Below, in pieces: positions 1 to 7,918 of a stretch of 51,545 bases of DNA (positions are counted from its first letter, which is position 1; each line of letters opens with the position of its first letter). The stretch comes from Spartinivicinus poritis (GTDB lineage Bacteria > Pseudomonadota > Gammaproteobacteria > Pseudomonadales > Zooshikellaceae). The notes under the pieces were generated by a model. That model searched no databases, was not told the DNA's origin, and was given only the letters and a program-made list of their open reading frames with translations. A program made the position numbers and the translations under genes. The stretch lies in the NCBI RefSeq assembly GCF_028858535.1, contig NZ_JAPMOU010000040.1, positions 1-51,545 on the forward strand, read 5' to 3'.

Positions 1-352
1 CAATCATGGGTAATGGATTAGCTGAGTTTGCAGATTAGGTACTCAGTTACACCTAAAAATGATTCGTTATGGGTATACATATAAAAATAATGGTGCCTAA
101 AGATTAAAAACCTAACTATGTAGTTTTTTAAAAGTGACCAATTTTGTCACTCTTAGACCACCACAATAACTATTTGAAGTAGATCACATAATAATATGCA
201 CTATATCACATCATCATGTATAACCAAGGCGAAGAGTATTCATCACTGATTTACTGATAAAAATCACTGAAAATGAAGCATCCTAATACCTATATAAAGA
301 AAGTTGTTGTCTATACTTGTCGGTTAATCACTCCTATTGAGTACCTAGGAAA
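1..352. other. Leading intergenic region, no gene seen
   Basis: AT-rich sequence with stop codons in all frames and no recognisable RNA gene. It should hold the promoter of the binding-protein/chemoreceptor pair that starts at 353. A TATACT hexamer near 312-317 could be a -10 box, but no good -35 lies at the right spacing, so no promoter is called. The Shine-Dalgarno for the next gene is the AGGA at about 346-349, unusually close to its ATG. Confidence 0.5.
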
Positions 353-1576
353 ATGAGGCTTATTCATTGCACACTAGTACTAAGCATCACTATTGCTAAT
401 TCTACTTGGGCAACAGATCCAGGCGTTACAGATTCACAGCTTATTTTTGGCTCTGTACTTGCTTTAAAAGGCAAGGCAAAAGGACTGGGCCTAGGCATGC
501 AAAAAGGGCTCAATGCAGCATTGGAAGAACAAACAGTTAAAGGCAAAAATATCATAATAAAATACCTCAATGACTTTTATGAACCTAGAAAATCAAGAAA
601 CGCCACAATTACCTTAATTGACCAGGGAATATTTTTAATGATTGGCAATGTTGGTACACCAACAGCCAAAGTCACATTACCTTTACTTGCAAAAGCTAAT
701 ATTCCTGCTGTTGGTTTTTTTACTGGTGCCGGTATTTTGCGGCCAGCACCCGGACCTGTCGTTAATTTTCGAGCAAGTTATATTCAAGAAACAGCCGCTG
801 TAATAAACCAGGGAATTGCTAATGGACTAAAACCCAATGAAGTGTGTGCCTATGTACAAAATGATGCCTATGGGATGGCAGGTTTAGTTGGTATTCGTCA
901 AGCACTTGCTGAACATAATGCAGATACTGATGTGTTAACCTTATACGATAAAATAATCAAAATGGAAGGAGTAATTCCAGCCAGAAATGGTATTGGGCCT
1001 ATTGGCGTTTACCAAAGGAACACTAATAAAGTTCGTCCAGGTTATCAGTCACTCGTTGATTGGGAACAAAAAACCGGAAAAAATTGTAAGCTTGTCGTTA
1101 CTGTTGGCGCCTACGGAAATATTGCTCATTTCGTTCGGGTGGCAAATGTTGTCAATAAAGAAAAATGGATTATTTCGGCTGTCTCATTTACTGGTGCTGA
1201 TAATTATAAAGCAGACTTAACAAAGTACAAAGCAACAGAATGAGTATTGATGACCCAAATAGTTCCTTTACTCAATTCCAAACTACCAATTGTTGCCGAG
1301 GCTAAAAAAGCCTTAAAAAATGACTTTGGCTTTGTATCACTAGAGGGTTATATTGTCGGAAAAATGACACTGGCTATTCTTAGTAATATTAATGGAGAAC
1401 TAACTCGTGAAAACTTTATGAAGCAAGTGCAAACCACCAAATTAAGCCTCGGGGGACTAACTATCGATTTTACCAGCAACCCTTATCAAGGTTCCAACCT
1501 GGTTATTGTTAGTCAGCTTAAGGATGAACATTATATACCTGCCACACCTGCTACTTGGCAAGCAATGATGAAATAG
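353..1576 (+). pseudogene. Branched-chain amino acid-type ABC substrate-binding protein, interrupted by in-frame TGA
   Basis: Periplasmic ligand-binding protein of the Peripla_BP_6 (Leu/Ile/Val-binding) family. A signal peptide (about residues 1-20, ending near STWA) is followed by the typical start 'GVTDSQLIFGSVLAL'. Lobe motifs such as 'GNVGTPTA' and 'YVQNDAYGMAG' are intact. At codon 297 (1241-1243) the reading frame meets TGA and then continues in the same frame, without a shift, for another 110 codons to TAG at 1576. The downstream piece ('VLMTQIVPLLNS...') is the normal C-terminal lobe of this family, so the two pieces are one gene of about 407 codons. A CGA-to-TGA change would explain it. 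Either it is a recent pseudogene, or low-level readthrough or internal restart (TTG 1247, ATG 1250) occurs, or it is a sequencing error. No permease or ATPase genes follow; the next gene is a chemoreceptor. Confidence 0.8.
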
Positions 1577-1599
1577 ATAGGACTCTTGCTGTATATAAT

Positions 1600-3507
1600 A
1601 TGAATATATTAACCAAGGTCACTCTCTATAGTATTTTAAATATACTCATTATTCTTAGTGTGGCTGTTATTAGTTATACCCTCTCATCTAGATCAACTGA
1701 GAAGACTGTTGCAATTATTGAAGAAGAAGTTGATCCTATTCTTTCTGCGCAAAACCTTGATACTCACTTTACTCAAATCATGCTCTATGCCATTACTCAT
1801 ATGACATTAACTGAAGAGCAAAGCATGTTAGAGGTAGAACAAATTATTGAAGAGGAACGTCGTCTTTTTGAAAATTATGTAGATGACTACAGAAGTAATA
1901 TAAAAAGTAGTCTCTTGCAAAAAAAGATAGATCATTACGTTGAAATAATTCATGAGATGGATACAACCATAGATCAAGCGATTCATTACAATAAAAATTT
2001 CGATCAAGAAGCAGGACTGAATTTATTACTTGGAAAAGGAAAGCTACAACTGGAAAGTGCTGGCGATTTAGTGTTACAAATGAAGAATATCCATCGCCTG
2101 AAAATTGATGAAAACAAACAAACGGTGTTAAACAATAATAAGGTTCTGGCCAAATCATTAGCGTTAATTGGCTGTATAACGTTAATTATTTATATTTCTC
2201 TTTTCATTTATATAAAAATAGTTTTTATAAAGCCAATAAAACAGCTGTCAAACATGGTAAAAATTGCCAAACAAGGCGACTTGACTTCAGTCGTTTCTGT
2301 ATCAACAAAAGACGAAGTTGGCATGATGACTCAATCACTTCAAGAACTGTTTCATGATCGAATATCTCCTGTCATACGGAATACCCAATCACTAACAAAC
2401 AGCCAAGCCCAACAAGCGAGTGAGTTTGCTCAAACCTTTACAGACATTGCTACAAGCTCAGAATCCCTTAAAATGCAATCAGGCAAAATATCAGATAGTT
2501 CTAATGTCATGGCAACCAATGTCATGTCAGTTGCCGATGCAACAGTCAGCACTTCTAAAAATATTAGTGAAGTCAATCTTTCAATAGAAAAGTCTGTGTC
2601 ATTACTTAATAATCTAGATAAATTAACAAAAAACAGTGTAAAAGATATTGATGAACTAAGTGAAATATCAAAAAGTATTTACGATAGTATTCACCAAGTG
2701 ACAAGACAAATGAACCAGTTTTCAAATGATATAAGTACGATTAATGCCTTGTCAGAGCACTCCAGTCAAGCAGCTACCCGTTCACAAGCAAGCGTCCAGT
2801 CAACACTTAAGGTACTCGGCGAACTCGAAAATGTAACAGATGAAATTTTTGGCTTCATTGACCAAATTGCTGAAATTTCCACACAAACCAATGTACTTAG
2901 CTTGAATGCAGCAATAGAAGCTTGTCAAACAGCTGATGATATGGGCGGGTTTAGAGTGGTTGCGGGCGAAGTAAAAAAGCTGGCAACCCAAACTCAGCAG
3001 GCCAATGTAAAACTGGCTACCCTGGTAAAAACAGCCCAAACCAGGTTAACTGTTGTCATGAAAAACTGTGATAATGCCTTTGACCGCTCCACAGAAGTCA
3101 ATGAAAATAACCAAAAAATAGCTGAGATGATGGCACAACAAGCTGAAACCATAACCGTTGTTTCTAGAAATATAGAATCTATCTCAACGTCATGCACTAA
3201 TGCAGACACAATTACCAATAGAGTAATTAATAATTTTAAAGAAATATCTCAGTCAGTCGAGAATAACTTTTTAGCCACGAAAACTATGAGTAAAAATGCC
3301 AGAGAATGTGAGAGCCATGTGATGGCAATAGTTGAGCTTATAAAACAAGCGTCTGAAGAAGCAACTTGTGTCAGCAAAAACCTAAAAAGTATTAATAAAG
3401 AAATTGTTGAGATTGATAGCAATGTTGTAGAAAGCCAACAAAGTGCTCAAGTCATGTTTGATGCCGCTAAAGAGTTAAATGTATTAATGGCTTTTTTTAA
3501 AGTTTAA
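1600..3507 (+). CDS. Methyl-accepting chemotaxis protein (transmembrane chemoreceptor)
   Basis: Inner-membrane chemoreceptor that passes periplasmic ligand signals to CheA/CheW. It has a first TM helix at about residues 8-28, then a helical periplasmic domain of roughly 150 residues (four-helix-bundle style). A second TM follows ('SLALIGCITLIIYISLFIYI'), then a HAMP domain ('KPIKQLSNMVKIAKQGDLTS') and a long cytoplasmic coiled coil. The CheA/CheW-binding tip reads 'QTNVLSLNAAIEA', but the adjacent segment is unusual: 'CQTADDMGGFRVVAGEVKKLA' in place of the common 'RAGE.GRGFAVVA.EVR.LA'. No C-terminal CheR-tethering pentapeptide is seen. The ATG at 1600 is chosen, 23 bases after the stop of the binding-protein gene; a TTG at 1555 would overlap that gene. 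Neither start has a strong Shine-Dalgarno. Gene order suggests it senses through the upstream binding protein, which is inference. Confidence 0.88.
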   Translation: MNILTKVTLYSILNILIILSVAVISYTLSSRSTEKTVAIIEEEVDPILSAQNLDTHFTQIMLYAITHMTLTEEQSMLEVEQIIEEERRLFENYVDDYRSNIKSSLLQKKIDHYVEIIHEMDTTIDQAIHYNKNFDQEAGLNLLLGKGKLQLESAGDLVLQMKNIHRLKIDENKQTVLNNNKVLAKSLALIGCITLIIYISLFIYIKIVFIKPIKQLSNMVKIAKQGDLTSVVSVSTKDEVGMMTQSLQELFHDRISPVIRNTQSLTNSQAQQASEFAQTFTDIATSSESLKMQSGKISDSSNVMATNVMSVADATVSTSKNISEVNLSIEKSVSLLNNLDKLTKNSVKDIDELSEISKSIYDSIHQVTRQMNQFSNDISTINALSEHSSQAATRSQASVQSTLKVLGELENVTDEIFGFIDQIAEISTQTNVLSLNAAIEACQTADDMGGFRVVAGEVKKLATQTQQANVKLATLVKTAQTRLTVVMKNCDNAFDRSTEVNENNQKIAEMMAQQAETITVVSRNIESISTSCTNADTITNRVINNFKEISQSVENNFLATKTMSKNARECESHVMAIVELIKQASEEATCVSKNLKSINKEIVEIDSNVVESQQSAQVMFDAAKELNVLMAFFKV

Positions 3508-3606
3508 TCATAACCCAGAAATAGCTCTCTGAAATATCTTTCAAGCGATGCTATAAACTGGCTAAAAATAGAAAAAGACTAAAAATCATTCACAAATCGT
3601 ATAGTT

Positions 3607-4029
3607 TCAGGCTAAATATTTTTCTAGCTGTTGCCAATGATTTGGAACCCATTTACTAAATAATTTCCACTTTACATCAATCCACCTTTTTTTTCGTGGA
3701 GAAAGGTTTTTCACATGTAAGCCCACTTTATAGGTAATTTGTCTCGGGCTATACCAACCAATGGGTGGCTGATTCATAGTCATCCAACGCTCTCGCCAAA
3801 AGCAAGGAGCTACTTCATAGCGATAAATGGTATATAGTGTTTGCCGTTCGACTTGAGCGGCTTGTAGCTCATTAGCGATACTTTCCAGCACGTGTTCCGA
3901 TGGCATCACCTCTGCAAAAAGCTGTGCCAAAGCCACCCATACCTGTAAACGTTTACTCTCAGACAAATATAAATCCAACTTATTCATTACAACCGAATAT
4001 GAAAGCATACTATATTCTTCGCGAATCAT
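3607..4029 (-). CDS. Hypothetical protein, possibly DUF7079-like
   Basis: Small soluble protein of about 140 residues with no signal peptide or membrane segment. The N-terminal half ('RLQVWVALAQLFAEVMPSE' then 'TLYTIYRYEVAPCF') resembles a small family of unknown function (DUF7079) in which a helix with 'VW.ALS.LF' precedes a segment with 'I...EVAP'. That assignment is from memory of the pattern and is tentative. The C-terminal part is basic and Trp-rich ('SPRKKRWIDVKWKLFSKW'). The ATG at 4029 is chosen over an upstream TTG; ATGs at 4008 and 3987 are also possible. It faces the chemoreceptor gene tail to tail and its upstream region is gene-free. Confidence 0.6.
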   Translation of the reverse strand: MIREEYSMLSYSVVMNKLDLYLSESKRLQVWVALAQLFAEVMPSEHVLESIANELQAAQVERQTLYTIYRYEVAPCFWRERWMTMNQPPIGWYSPRQITYKVGLHVKNLSPRKKRWIDVKWKLFSKWVPNHWQQLEKYLA

Positions 4030-4365
4030 TTCTATAATTGCCAACCTAGCTTACTTTCGGCTAGCTAAAACCCATCTCACGGGAAAAATCAACATGCTTA
4101 CGACTAGTTTGCGCGGCTAGATTTTAATCCTAACGTCCATTTTTTTAAAGGCTTTAACTAATATATACCGTGTTAATTAGGTTAATACCATTCTAACCGA
4201 TCGGTAGCCATGCAATGACGGTAAATAGAAGTATTGAAACCAAAGCGCTTTACAGTAAGTAATTTTACACTCTCAAACAAGGGATTGGAATATGGCAGGT
4301 AACTATTAAGCAGTGTAAAAGCACTTCATAACGGAGCACTTTTACATTCAAGCGAATAAATAGCC
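4030..4365. other. Intergenic region, no gene seen
   Basis: AT-rich spacer between two reverse-strand genes. It contains the promoter side of the gene ending at 3607 and the 3' flank of the CesT-like gene. 'ACCGATCGGT' at about 4197-4206 is a 10-base palindrome that could be an operator core, but nothing ties it to a known regulator. Confidence 0.4.
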
Positions 4366-4824
4366 TTATACTTTAACACCAAATGTAGTATTCATTGTGG
4401 GAGCTTGGCTTTGCTCTAATGATGGTTCATTACCCGTTTCTACTGTCTGTACCTGTTCTTCCACTTTGTTAATATAAGCTTCTAACAGTTGGAAGAGCTC
4501 AGCGTCATCCGTATTCCCTAGGTTAAGCTGAGTCCATAAAATAATATCATTGCTCATATCATCAATGGCCGTTAGCATGGGAGGAAACTGCGCATTGAAT
4601 AAATTGTTGCTCAGCAACTGTTTTGCTTGCAGAAAATCACCTTCCACTAATTTTCCGACACTACTAAAAAAGGTAATAATTTGGCTATTATCCGTCATAC
4701 CAATGTTAATGGTGAGTTTATCATCAATACTTAAGCTCACTACAGGTTCATTTGGCAGCTCAACATCACCCATACCTAACATATTGAGCAGGGCTTTTAT
4801 ACGTAGCCTTACTTCAGCATTCAT
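4366..4824 (-). CDS. CesT/Tir-chaperone-like type III secretion chaperone
   Basis: Acidic 152-residue soluble protein with the overall pattern of CesT-fold class I type III secretion chaperones. It has an N-terminal helix ('RIKALLNMLGMG'), then a beta strand pair ('VVSLSIDDKLTINIGM'), a hydrophobic strand ('IITFFSSVGKL'), a helix ('AKQLLSNNLF'), a further strand pair ('DIILWTQLNL') and a C-terminal amphipathic helix ('LFQLLEAYINKVEEQVQTV'). Such chaperones dimerise and hold an effector's N-terminal chaperone-binding domain unfolded before export. Start ATG 4824 has a good Shine-Dalgarno (GAGGAAA) upstream. The last 25 or so residues are a low-complexity tail. No effector or secretion-apparatus gene is next to it. 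The call rests on pattern and length, not on an alignment. Confidence 0.62.
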   Translation of the reverse strand: MNAEVRLRIKALLNMLGMGDVELPNEPVVSLSIDDKLTINIGMTDNSQIITFFSSVGKLVEGDFLQAKQLLSNNLFNAQFPPMLTAIDDMSNDIILWTQLNLGNTDDAELFQLLEAYINKVEEQVQTVETGNEPSLEQSQAPTMNTTFGVKV

Positions 4825-5047
4825 ATAATTTCCTCAGCACTTGGCCTTGAATTTTTCACTTGTTGCTAAAACTTTAACATATTCAAAACTTTTTACTTAT
4901 CATCAACAGCGGTTTTTTTTAAGCAAAGCTTGCGGTTACAGCTTAAGCAAACGTCAACTCAGACAAACATTGACTACCCAACCATAGGCTATTCAGCTTA
5001 CACTATTTATCACATGCCTTTTCATACCGTAACAGGTCACCAAATCA

Positions 5048-5767
5048 ATGGACTATTGGCTTACGACAACTTTCGCCTTTGTGATTATTTTGATCGGCTC
5101 AGCAGTGCAAACGGCTATAGGCTTTGGGATGGCTATCATTGCTGCACCATTATTATTTCTGATAAACCCCGACTATGTGCCTGGCCCCATTATCCTGGCA
5201 GCACTATTTAATTGTTTAGCAAATACTTATTACTTCCGACATTCAATTTCAATGAGAGGATTAACAGCTGCAATGTTAGGACGTATTCCCGGTTGTATCG
5301 TAGGTGGTGGTATATTACTCATACTATCCCCATCCTTAATTGCAGCTTCACTCGCCATCCTGATCGCCTTTGCCTTGCTAACAAGTCTTGCCAATTGGTC
5401 TTTCCAGGCTACCCCTAAAGCGCTGTTTATCGCTGGGTTTGCCTCAGGTTTAACCGGTACCAGTACTTCTATTGGTGGCCCTCCAATGGCACTGATTGTA
5501 CAAAATGAAAGCACTGACTTTATCCGAGCCAACCTTGCAGGGTTTTTCCTTTACAGTTGCATCACCTCATTAATTATTCTAGTAATAATGGGCAAATTTA
5601 ATTGGCAACACTTGCAACTGGGTCTACCACTGGTTCCTGCAACTTTATTAGGTAACTGGCTTGCCTATCGATTACTTCACTTTATTAGTAAGGCGCAAAT
5701 TCGCCAATTCACTCTCTGCTTATGCTGTATTGCGATTATTAGCTTACTATTTGAGGTGTTTGCCTAA
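5048..5767 (+). CDS. TSUP-family (TauE/SafE) sulfite/anion exporter-like permease
   Basis: Polytopic inner-membrane protein with about seven to eight hydrophobic helices in 239 residues, the usual size of the TauE/SafE (TSUP) family. The family's two internally repeated signatures are visible: 'GSAVQTAIGFGMAIIAAPLL' near residues 16-35 and 'GFASGLTGTSTSIGGPPMAL' near 130-149. Members move sulfite, sulfonates or other small anions, often as exporters; the substrate here cannot be read from sequence. The gene ends 52 bases before the MOSC/ferredoxin-reductase gene on the same strand. A shared transcript is plausible, and a link to sulfur or molybdenum metabolism would be inference. The ATG at 5048 has only a weak Shine-Dalgarno. 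Confidence 0.9.
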   Translation: MDYWLTTTFAFVIILIGSAVQTAIGFGMAIIAAPLLFLINPDYVPGPIILAALFNCLANTYYFRHSISMRGLTAAMLGRIPGCIVGGGILLILSPSLIAASLAILIAFALLTSLANWSFQATPKALFIAGFASGLTGTSTSIGGPPMALIVQNESTDFIRANLAGFFLYSCITSLIILVIMGKFNWQHLQLGLPLVPATLLGNWLAYRLLHFISKAQIRQFTLCLCCIAIISLLFEVFA

Positions 5768-5819
5768 CCTGGATGAATCGATTAAGGTAAACTTCTTGAT
5801 TAGTCTAGAGTGATATTCC

Positions 5820-7712
5820 ATGTCTCAAACTGCCCGTTTATCTGCAATCACCGTTTACCCAATCAAATCAACCGCGGGACTCTCTATCAGCCAAGCAATG
5901 GCTAATCGTGAAGGACTAGCATTTGATCGCCGGTTCGTCTTAGTAGATGACAACGGGCTGTTTATAACTGGACGCCAATACCCTCAACTGACCTTGGTTA
6001 AATCGGCCATTGTTCCTACAGGTTTGCAAATTTCAGCCCCTGGCATGCCAACCTTAACCATTAAATATTCTCAATTTACCAGCCAATACCAGCCGATTAC
6101 TATCTGGAAAGACACCATTCAGGCTCAATATTGTTATCCAGAGTATGACCAATGGTTTAGTAAATTTTTAGGTAAGGCTTGCCATTTATATTTTTATGGT
6201 GAAAATTCACAACGCCCCGTCAGAACACGTCCTAATGATCAGGTTAGCTTTGCGGATGGTTATCCTTTACTACTCATTTCAGAAGCGTCATTAATTGACT
6301 TAAATTGCCGAACCGCAGAACCTATTGAGATGGCTCAATTTCGACCGAATATCGTAGTCAATGGTACTGGGGCATTTACTGAAGATAGCTGGCAACAGAT
6401 CAAAATTGGTGGAGTACATTTTGAGGTTGTTTCCCCTTGTGCCCGCTGTATTTTTACAACTGTTAATCCAAATAGCGCCACTAAAAGCCCATTGAAAGAA
6501 CCCGTCACTACGTTATCTAATTATCGCAGCGATGAAAATTATAATATTTTCTTTGGACAAAACCTAATTGCATTAAATGAAGGCCTAATTACCATAGGTG
6601 ACTCTGTTGAGGTGATCAAAACCAAAACACCTGCAGTTTATATTGATAACGCACCAATCAAACGAAAGCCAACCCAATCCACCCGGCAAAGTAACCCTAC
6701 AACTGACATACAGCTCACCTGTCAGCAGGTTATTGAAGAAACGCCTACGACTAAAACATTTTTATTTACGAGCGCAAATAGCTTACCAAACTATTTGCCT
6801 GGCCAGTATTTGGCCATAAAACCGGTTATTAATGGTCAAACGATTACCCGCACATATACCTTGTCCTCTTCACCTAGTAGACCAGAGCACTTCGCTATTA
6901 CAGTAAAACGCGAGGAAAGCGGCGTAGTATCTAATTGGCTTCATAACCAGTTCGCAGAAGGAGATCAGATCACAGCTCAACTACCCAATGGTGATTTTCA
7001 TCTCCACCGCACCACTAACAATAAACTACTATTATTAGCAGCCGGCAGTGGCATTACCCCCATGCTGTCGATTCTCCGCTGGCTAGCCGATCGTTTGGAA
7101 AAAGTTGATGTAGTGTTAATTTACTCAGTACGCAGTCAAGCTGACATCATTGCTTATCATGAGCTGCTGTTACTTGCCCAACAAAACCCCTGCTTTACTC
7201 TTCATATAACATTAACTCAACCTACCCAAAAACCAGCATGGCCAGGTTATCAAGGTCGGCTCAACCAGGCTATGCTACAACAATGTGTACCTGATTTAGC
7301 CGAGCGCGCTATTTTTGTTTGTGGCTCTGCCAGTTTTATGGAGCACTGTAAAACTCTAAGCCAACAATTAGGTCATGATGTAACTGATTATTATGAAGAA
7401 CACTTTTTTACTCCACAACAAGTCCCAGCAGCGACTACTCCCAAAAAGCCCGTATCAATACTCTTTGACTCCTGGGATATAATGGTTGAAGGCGATAACC
7501 AAACGTCTCTCCTAGAACAAGCTGAACAGGCCGGTATTGCCATTCCTTATATGTGCCGAGCCGGTATTTGTGGACAATGTAAAGTAAAAATCGTATCTGG
7601 CGATTATCAACGCCTAGCTGACACGCCTTTATCAGAGACAGAAAAAACAGATAATATAGTGCTTGCTTGTAGTTGTTTAGCAAATAGCAATTTAGTCATT
7701 AATGCGATATAA
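5820..7712 (+). CDS. MOSC - FAD/NAD(P) reductase - [2Fe-2S] ferredoxin fusion protein
   Basis: Soluble 630-residue multidomain oxidoreductase. Residues 1-120 are a MOSC N-terminal beta barrel ('ITVYPIKSTAGLSI'). Residues 130-270 form a MOSC domain with 'SPCARCIFTTVNP', where C207 or C210 matches the molybdenum-cofactor cysteine region of YcbX/mARC. About 300-420 is a flavin-binding barrel with 'RTYTLSSSP' (the RxYS-type FAD motif), and 420-530 is a NAD(P)-binding lobe ('LLLLAAGSGITPMLSIL' and 'FVCGSASFM'). The C-terminal plant-type ferredoxin has C579, C584, C587 and C617 (C-x4-C-x2-C-x29-C). E. coli YcbX has only the MOSC and ferredoxin parts, so this form carries its own electron supply. 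A likely role, by family, is NAD(P)H-driven reduction of N-hydroxylated compounds at Moco. Terminated by two hairpins just downstream. Confidence 0.9.
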   Translation: MSQTARLSAITVYPIKSTAGLSISQAMANREGLAFDRRFVLVDDNGLFITGRQYPQLTLVKSAIVPTGLQISAPGMPTLTIKYSQFTSQYQPITIWKDTIQAQYCYPEYDQWFSKFLGKACHLYFYGENSQRPVRTRPNDQVSFADGYPLLLISEASLIDLNCRTAEPIEMAQFRPNIVVNGTGAFTEDSWQQIKIGGVHFEVVSPCARCIFTTVNPNSATKSPLKEPVTTLSNYRSDENYNIFFGQNLIALNEGLITIGDSVEVIKTKTPAVYIDNAPIKRKPTQSTRQSNPTTDIQLTCQQVIEETPTTKTFLFTSANSLPNYLPGQYLAIKPVINGQTITRTYTLSSSPSRPEHFAITVKREESGVVSNWLHNQFAEGDQITAQLPNGDFHLHRTTNNKLLLLAAGSGITPMLSILRWLADRLEKVDVVLIYSVRSQADIIAYHELLLLAQQNPCFTLHITLTQPTQKPAWPGYQGRLNQAMLQQCVPDLAERAIFVCGSASFMEHCKTLSQQLGHDVTDYYEEHFFTPQQVPAATTPKKPVSILFDSWDIMVEGDNQTSLLEQAEQAGIAIPYMCRAGICGQCKVKIVSGDYQRLADTPLSETEKTDNIVLACSCLANSNLVINAI

Positions 7713-7723
7713 CGGACACCTCT

Positions 7724-7748
7724 AATACTCTTTTTTTGAGTATTTTTT
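7724..7748 (+). terminator. Rho-independent terminator after the MOSC fusion gene
   Basis: Inverted repeat AATACTC (7724-7730) and GAGTATT (7738-7744) with a T7 loop, followed by a run of T to 7748. It lies 12 bases after the TAA of the MOSC/ferredoxin gene. Confidence 0.75.
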
Positions 7749-7772
7749 ATAAATGCCTCTTTGGGCATTTAT
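7749..7772. terminator. Second adjacent hairpin, perfect 9-bp stem
   Basis: ATAAATGCC (7749-7757) pairs perfectly with GGCATTTAT (7764-7772) across a 6-base loop. It follows directly on the first terminator. There is no T-run after it on the plus strand, but read on the minus strand it is preceded and followed by A/T-rich sequence, so it may act as a back-up or bidirectional stop. Confidence 0.55.
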
Positions 7773-7918
7773 AAAGCCCTCTGCTCCTAATGCCTACCTC
7801 CAAACACACTCTTCACGATTTTTACTATTGACAAACATCAGGCCGTTACCTAGTTTTCATACATAATTATAGGTAACTATTTATCTATAAACCCTCCAAA
7901 CGAAAGCTGTTATATTCT

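Noticed and set aside
4930-5211. Plus-strand open frame overlapping the start of the TSUP permease
   Set aside because: It overlaps a clear membrane-protein gene in another frame, and its translation has no protein-like pattern.
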